Shown in pieces: positions 61,038 through 64,000 of a stretch of DNA of 64,000 nt. The number at the start of each line of letters is the position of its first letter. The first letter of the stretch is position 1. Position numbers and translations under genes: made by a program. The notes under the pieces are model-generated. The model was not told the DNA's origin. It saw only the letters and a list, made by a program, of their open reading frames with translations, and did not search any database. Origin of the DNA: Flavobacterium weaverense (GTDB taxonomy: Bacteria > Bacteroidota > Bacteroidia > Flavobacteriales > Flavobacteriaceae); NCBI RefSeq assembly GCF_003688495.1, contig NZ_REFH01000007.1, positions 760,114 to 824,113 on the forward strand, read 5' to 3'.

Positions 61038-61218
61038 TCTTTAATTTTTGTGCTTGAAAGTGCCTATCATTTTTTAATTTCTTAGTTCATAGTAGCGGAT
61101 AATAGAAGCGATTGAATCATGACAAATAGCTTTTCACGATATGCTGATAGTGGGAAGTAAAAAGGAATTAACATGTACTGAGTCAATTAAACTTATTATG
61201 ATTAATTATAATTTAAAA

Positions 61219-61689
61219 CTAGCAACAACCTCCGCCTGGCGTGCAACTATTAGCTTCCTTTGAAATTTCAGAAAATTGGATTTTATTTTTAGTTTTCGGT
61301 ATACCACATTGATCTTCGGCTAGACAAGCGGTTTTTTTATTAATTAGTGTAAAATCTTTACCATTAAAATCCAAGTCGTATTTTCCAATAGTTTCTGTTT
61401 GATATTCGACTTCAATTTCGTAATCTTCAATTCCTAGTGTTTTTTCTGAAAGAGTAATAATAGATAAAAGTTTATTAGGTTTTAAGCGATGCTCATAATC
61501 ATTAGCATCCCACAATTGAAAGTTAACAACCTTTTCCTTCCTAACTTTTCCCCCACAGTCAATAAAATTTTTAGTAACTAGTCCTACTTCAGTGACGTGA
61601 AAGTGTTCGGGGACATAAGTTCCATTTGGTAATATAAATGCAACGTTATCTAATGTGCTCAACGTTTTCTTGATTTCTGATAGTTTCAT
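61219..61689 (-). CDS. DUF6428 family protein of the ars operon
   Basis: A 156-residue protein with no known activity, usually encoded with ars genes in Bacteroidota. It starts MKLSEIKKTLSTLDNVAFIL, has PNGTYVPEHFHVTEVGL (a possible metal-binding His-rich strand) and ends with a cysteine cluster CLAEDQCGIPK and CTPGGGCC. The paired C-terminal cysteines suggest binding of As(III). It begins 17 bases after arsR, so it is co-transcribed. Confidence 0.9.
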   Translation of the reverse strand: MKLSEIKKTLSTLDNVAFILPNGTYVPEHFHVTEVGLVTKNFIDCGGKVRKEKVVNFQLWDANDYEHRLKPNKLLSIITLSEKTLGIEDYEIEVEYQTETIGKYDLDFNGKDFTLINKKTACLAEDQCGIPKTKNKIQFSEISKEANSCTPGGGCC

Positions 61690-61705
61690 TTTTTGATAAT
61701 TTAAA

Positions 61706-62038
61706 TTAACAACATTGCTTTTTTTGACTTTCTAGATGCGAACTCACTATTTCTAAAAATCCTTTTATTTTATTAAAACCCTGCTCATTCAAGCAGTAAC
61801 AAATTGAATTACCTTCAATAGTGCCTTTAATGAGACCCGCATTTTTTAATTCTTTTAAATGCTGAGAAATTGTAGGTTGTGCTAATGGTATTTCATCGAC
61901 GATAGCGCTACAAATGCAGCTTTCTACTTTTAATAAATGTTGAATAATTGCTATCCGAGCTGGGTGAGCGATAGCCTTCAATAATGAAGCTAATTCATTT
62001 TGTAGTTCTGTAAAATGATAAGATTTAGTAACTCCCAA
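61706..62038 (-). CDS. arsR: ArsR-family metalloregulator
   Basis: A 110-residue ArsR/SmtB repressor. The recognition helices read LAQPTISQHLKELKNAGLI. The probable As(III) thiols are VESCICSAIV (two cysteines near helix 3) and the C-terminal KKQCC pair. Binding of arsenite should release the operator and start transcription of its own operon. A nearly palindromic operator-like site lies just upstream. Confidence 0.94.
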   Translation of the reverse strand: MGVTKSYHFTELQNELASLLKAIAHPARIAIIQHLLKVESCICSAIVDEIPLAQPTISQHLKELKNAGLIKGTIEGNSICYCLNEQGFNKIKGFLEIVSSHLESQKKQCC

Positions 62039-62054
62039 TTTTTTTTAATTTTAT

Positions 62055-62070
62055 ATTGCAATATTACGAT
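62055..62070 (-). promoter_or_regulatory. Putative ArsR operator
   Basis: Near-palindrome ATCGTAATATTGCAAT in the minus sense, overlapping the perfect ATATTGCAATAT (62053-62064), 17-32 bases before the arsR start codon; resembles ArsR operator sites. Inferred, not proven. Confidence 0.55.
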
Positions 62071-62080
62071 ATAGTTTTAA

Positions 62081-62124
62081 AAAAATAAGTCCCTTTAAAT
62101 AATTATTTAAAGGGACTTATTTTT
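62081..62124. terminator. Long perfect hairpin terminator
   Basis: 20-bp perfect stem (AAAAATAAGTCCCTTTAAAT at 62081-62100, complement at 62105-62124) with a 4-base loop AATT. It overlaps the stop codon of the minus-strand gene that follows and separates it from arsR. Confidence 0.85.
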
Positions 62125-62383
62125 AAACGTCTAGCTCTTGTTTCGGTATTGCATGAAATCCTGCTTGTTTAACTTTTTTCTGAATTTCCGAAATAGCGAT
62201 AACATTAATAGTGAACACTGTAAATTCTCTTGGAAAAATCACATGGTCCACTGTAATGTCTTTGATGCCATTAATTTCTTGAATTGCAGCTTTTATTGCT
62301 AGTAAATCTTTATCTTCAACTGCATTAGTTCCAAAAGTTCTACCTTCAACTCCTGGAATTACATTGTCTTCTATAATGTTCAT
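62123..62383 (-). CDS. Small HMA-like hypothetical protein
   Basis: An 86-residue soluble protein with the beta-alpha-beta-beta-alpha-beta feel of heavy-metal-associated domains: KAAIQEINGIKDITVDHVIF, then EFTVFTINVIAISEIQKKVK and GFHAIP. The usual CxxC metal motif is absent and there is no cysteine at all, so metal binding by thiols is not possible. It may be a structural or regulatory relative. It is upstream of the ars operon but separated from it by a strong terminator. Confidence 0.7.
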   Translation of the reverse strand: MNIIEDNVIPGVEGRTFGTNAVEDKDLLAIKAAIQEINGIKDITVDHVIFPREFTVFTINVIAISEIQKKVKQAGFHAIPKQELDV

Positions 62384-62544
62384 TTTATTTTTTTTTAAGG
62401 TTATGAATTTGTTTTAATACTTGAATAACGAATTTTCAATAGTTTAAAGTTACTTATTTAATTGCTAAAAATAGAATCGTTATTATTATTTTAACTCAAT
62501 TTAGAGTAACTTAGTATGATACAAATCACTTAAAGTACTTAGAT

Positions 62545-62910
62545 ATGGAAGAGAATAAGAAAAATAGAGACGCAAATAAAGAGAAGCAAAATGACGGCGA
62601 TGATGCATTAGATCCTATTATGTATCCGTCAAGTGAAGATATATACAATCAATTTAAAAAAGAATCAGATATAAACCCTGAAGATATTACAAAAAATAAA
62701 GTTCCAGTTGAAATTAATAGTGCTGGAGAATTTAATGAGAAAGATTTTGATTCCGATATGTCAGGATCTGACCTTGATGTTCCCGGTTCCGAACTAGATG
62801 ATGCACAAGAAAAAATCGGAAGTGAGGACGAGGAGAATAATTATTACAGTATTGGTGGCGACAATCATAATGATTTAGAAGAAAACACTTCAGAGGACGA
62901 TCTCAATTAA
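62545..62910 (+). CDS. Acidic, probably disordered hypothetical protein
   Basis: A 121-residue protein rich in Asp, Glu, Asn and Ser, starting MEENKKNRDANKEKQNDG, with the segments SGSDLDVPGSELDDAQEKIG and EENNYYSIGGDNHNDLEE. No cysteine, few hydrophobics: likely intrinsically disordered and soluble. Similar acidic proteins occur across Flavobacteria without known function. It is alone, followed by a terminator and the rrn promoter region. Confidence 0.8.
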   Translation: MEENKKNRDANKEKQNDGDDALDPIMYPSSEDIYNQFKKESDINPEDITKNKVPVEINSAGEFNEKDFDSDMSGSDLDVPGSELDDAQEKIGSEDEENNYYSIGGDNHNDLEENTSEDDLN

Positions 62911-62991
62911 TTTTTTATAGTGTAGTTTATTACTTTAGCCTTTAAATCATACTACTATTTAATTTTTTGCTTTGGGCGTTACCCTTTATAA

Positions 62992-63034
62992 AATAAGAGC
63001 CTGTTACCCTTTTTGGTAACAGGCTCTTTTTTAT
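62992..63034 (+). terminator. Rho-independent terminator after the acidic protein gene
   Basis: 14-bp stem (AGAGCCTGTTACC region from 62995, GGTAACAGGCTCT to 63027) with a short CTTTTT loop and a T-rich tail; it is about 85 bases after the stop codon. Confidence 0.82.
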
Positions 63035-63038
63035 AAAG

Positions 63039-63115
63039 GGTCGGGCTATTCGCTTCAAGTCCTCGCAAAGTTTCGTTTCGCTTCACTTTGCTGTGGGCTA
63101 TCCCCTGCTATCCCT
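63039..63115 (-). repeat. Structured intergenic repeat, copy C (GCGAATAGCC family)
   Basis: In the minus sense it begins AGGGATAGCAGGGGATAGCC, has an inner stem CAAAGT/ACTTTG, and ends TTGAAGCGAATAGCCCGACC. Those ends match copy B at 46698-46769. The stretch from 63116 to about 63515 holds nothing else I can identify. Confidence 0.7.
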
Positions 63116-63519
63116 AACGCGGACTAGAATTATAATGACGACCTTTAAACTCTCCTATATATAAAGGGTATTTAATTTATAATTATGGTTTGTGTATAAT
63201 GAACTTCATTTTTGAACCTTTACATTAGTTTCGTCAAATTATTACTGAAACTCTTCCTTATATAATAGAAGGAACGCGGTTTTTAAAATTCACAGTGTAG
63301 TATAGAAAGGTTTTTTTATGCTTGACTGTAGTAGTAGACACTATTTAGGAACTGAAAATTTATTCAGCATATAAAGTAATATAGCGAAAACCGTAAATTT
63401 CTCGTAGATTTTGCAATACTATTACAGTTGCAGTAAAATATTTCACCATTCAAGTTTCACGTTTTAAGCTATTTAAATAGAACGGTACTAAATTGTTAAA
63501 TAAAAGTTCGCAAAAAAGC

Positions 63520-63549
63520 TTGTATAACGATATAAACGTTGTAGTTTTG
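63520..63549 (+). promoter_or_regulatory. Tandem rrn-type promoter P1
   Basis: TTG (63520-63522), 19 bases, TAGTTTTG (63542-63549): exact consensus. Followed by CACCCGC and a GTTCTTA box at 63569-63575. Confidence 0.82.
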
Positions 63550-63628
63550 CACCCGCAACAGCGCAGACGTTCTTACTTAAATAATGGAAATCGAATCAAA
63601 ATTAAGGCGAAAGTTTTAGAAAAAAGAT

Positions 63629-63659
63629 TTGGCAGAAATAAAAGAAGTAATTACATTTG
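63629..63659 (+). promoter_or_regulatory. Tandem rrn-type promoter P2
   Basis: TTG (63629-63631), 20 bases, TACATTTG (63652-63659): exact consensus. Followed by GTTCTTAGACAGATTGA at 63680-63696. Confidence 0.8.
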
Positions 63660-63776
63660 CCGTCCCTAACGGGTAGCAAGTTCTTAGACAGATTGAGCAG
63701 GTGGGTAAGTTGAGAGATCGAATTATCACTTGAAAAGCAGAGAAAATTTATTTTCTAAAAAACTTTTCAAAAAGCC

Positions 63777-63807
63777 TTGTGAGATTTAAAAAGAGGTTGT
63801 ACTTTTG
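63777..63807 (+). promoter_or_regulatory. Tandem rrn-type promoter P3
   Basis: TTG (63777-63779), 20 bases, TACTTTTG (63800-63807): exact consensus; shares TTTTGCACCCGC with P1. Confidence 0.85.
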
Positions 63808-64000
63808 CACCCGCCTTGAGAGACACATTGTCTGTGTTAATTGAGACGATAAAAACAAGAAGAACACGTTCCTAGACATATTGAATTGACAGCCGTTCTA
63901 ACAGCGATGTTAGAACAAAAGAATAAGAGTAATAGAATCGAGAGATTTGAAAAAACCGATAGAATTGGAGTCGCATAATAACTAGTTTAGATTTTATTTA
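63808..64000 (+). other. Probable rRNA operon leader (16S rRNA expected beyond the edge)
   Basis: No coding frame. A GTTCCTAGACATATTGA element (63868-63884) repeats the one behind P2 and resembles the antitermination-like boxes of Bacteroidota rRNA leaders. A perfect 8-bp hairpin GTTCTAAC/GTTAGAAC stands at 63895-63916. The strong tandem promoters and absence of a gene suggest the leader of a 16S-23S-5S operon that begins just past 64000. The rRNA itself is not in the window, so this is inference. Confidence 0.7.

Noticed and set aside
1..64000. CRISPR arrays, phage genes, insertion sequences, riboswitches
   Set aside because: I looked for regularly spaced direct repeats, transposase or integrase motifs and known riboswitch cores and saw none that I could support.

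Overview
The window is AT-rich DNA from the main chromosome of a Bacteroidota bacterium, most likely a Flavobacterium or close relative in the Flavobacteriaceae. Support comes from Bacteroidota promoters (TTG, about 19-22 nt, TAnnTTTG) ahead of several genes, a SusC/SusD pair, a bacillithiol deacetylase (BshB1), an NADP-isocitrate dehydrogenase of the Thermus type, a LETM1-related protein, DUF4251/DUF6428/DUF6671 proteins, many short lipoproteins with a Cys lipobox, and an almost complete lack of Shine-Dalgarno sites. No phage, insertion sequence, plasmid gene or CRISPR array was seen.

Layout. 1-10.3 kb is stress and central metabolism: a truncated oxyR divergent from dps, a beta-carbonic anhydrase converging on an SbtA-type bicarbonate permease, a tRNA-t6A synthesis gene in a run with a DUF6671 gene and two tiny paralogous genes, icd divergent from a LysR gene, a LETM1-related gene and a Tat-exported superoxide dismutase. 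10.4-12.6 kb holds a YihY membrane protein and two small exported proteins. 12.8-21.2 kb is a fatty-acid beta-oxidation block with the same gene order as Bacillus fadNAE, led by a MarR regulator and a nearby acyl-CoA ligase; a four-helix-bundle gene and TTTAAAATT-type repeats sit inside it. 21.6-28.8 kb is mixed catabolic and regulatory genes. 29.1-35.7 kb is a five-gene signalling cluster: response regulator-kinase, a 1189-residue hybrid kinase, single-domain receiver, CheR-like methyltransferase and CheB-like methylesterase. No MCP receptor, CheA or CheW is present.

35.7-38.6 kb is the most accessory-looking stretch: an intact mazE beside a broken mazF, a small membrane protein, and a two-gene unit of a UDG-like protein and a protein made of short beta repeats. 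38.6-46.4 kb carries purL, a beta-helix lipoprotein, a hotdog thioesterase-isochorismate synthase pair and bshB1, followed by tRNA-His. 46.8-55 kb is protein and amino-acid catabolism: M28 peptidase, dienelactone hydrolase, penicillin acylase and cyanophycinase-like exported enzymes, then an Lrp regulator divergent from ornithine aminotransferase and arginase. 55.2-59.6 kb is an isolated SusD/SusC pair. 60-62.4 kb is an arsenite efflux operon without an arsenate reductase. The last kilobase has no protein gene; it holds a terminator, a dispersed repeat and three tandem consensus promoters that look like the promoter and leader of an rRNA operon starting just beyond the right edge.

The best candidates for follow-up are the CheR/CheB-hybrid kinase cluster, the beta-repeat/UDG-like two-gene unit, the decayed mazEF module, the dispersed GCGAATAGCC repeat family, the tRNA-His with two unpaired acceptor positions, and the triple rrn promoter. 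I did not find a clear, complete and previously undescribed system.
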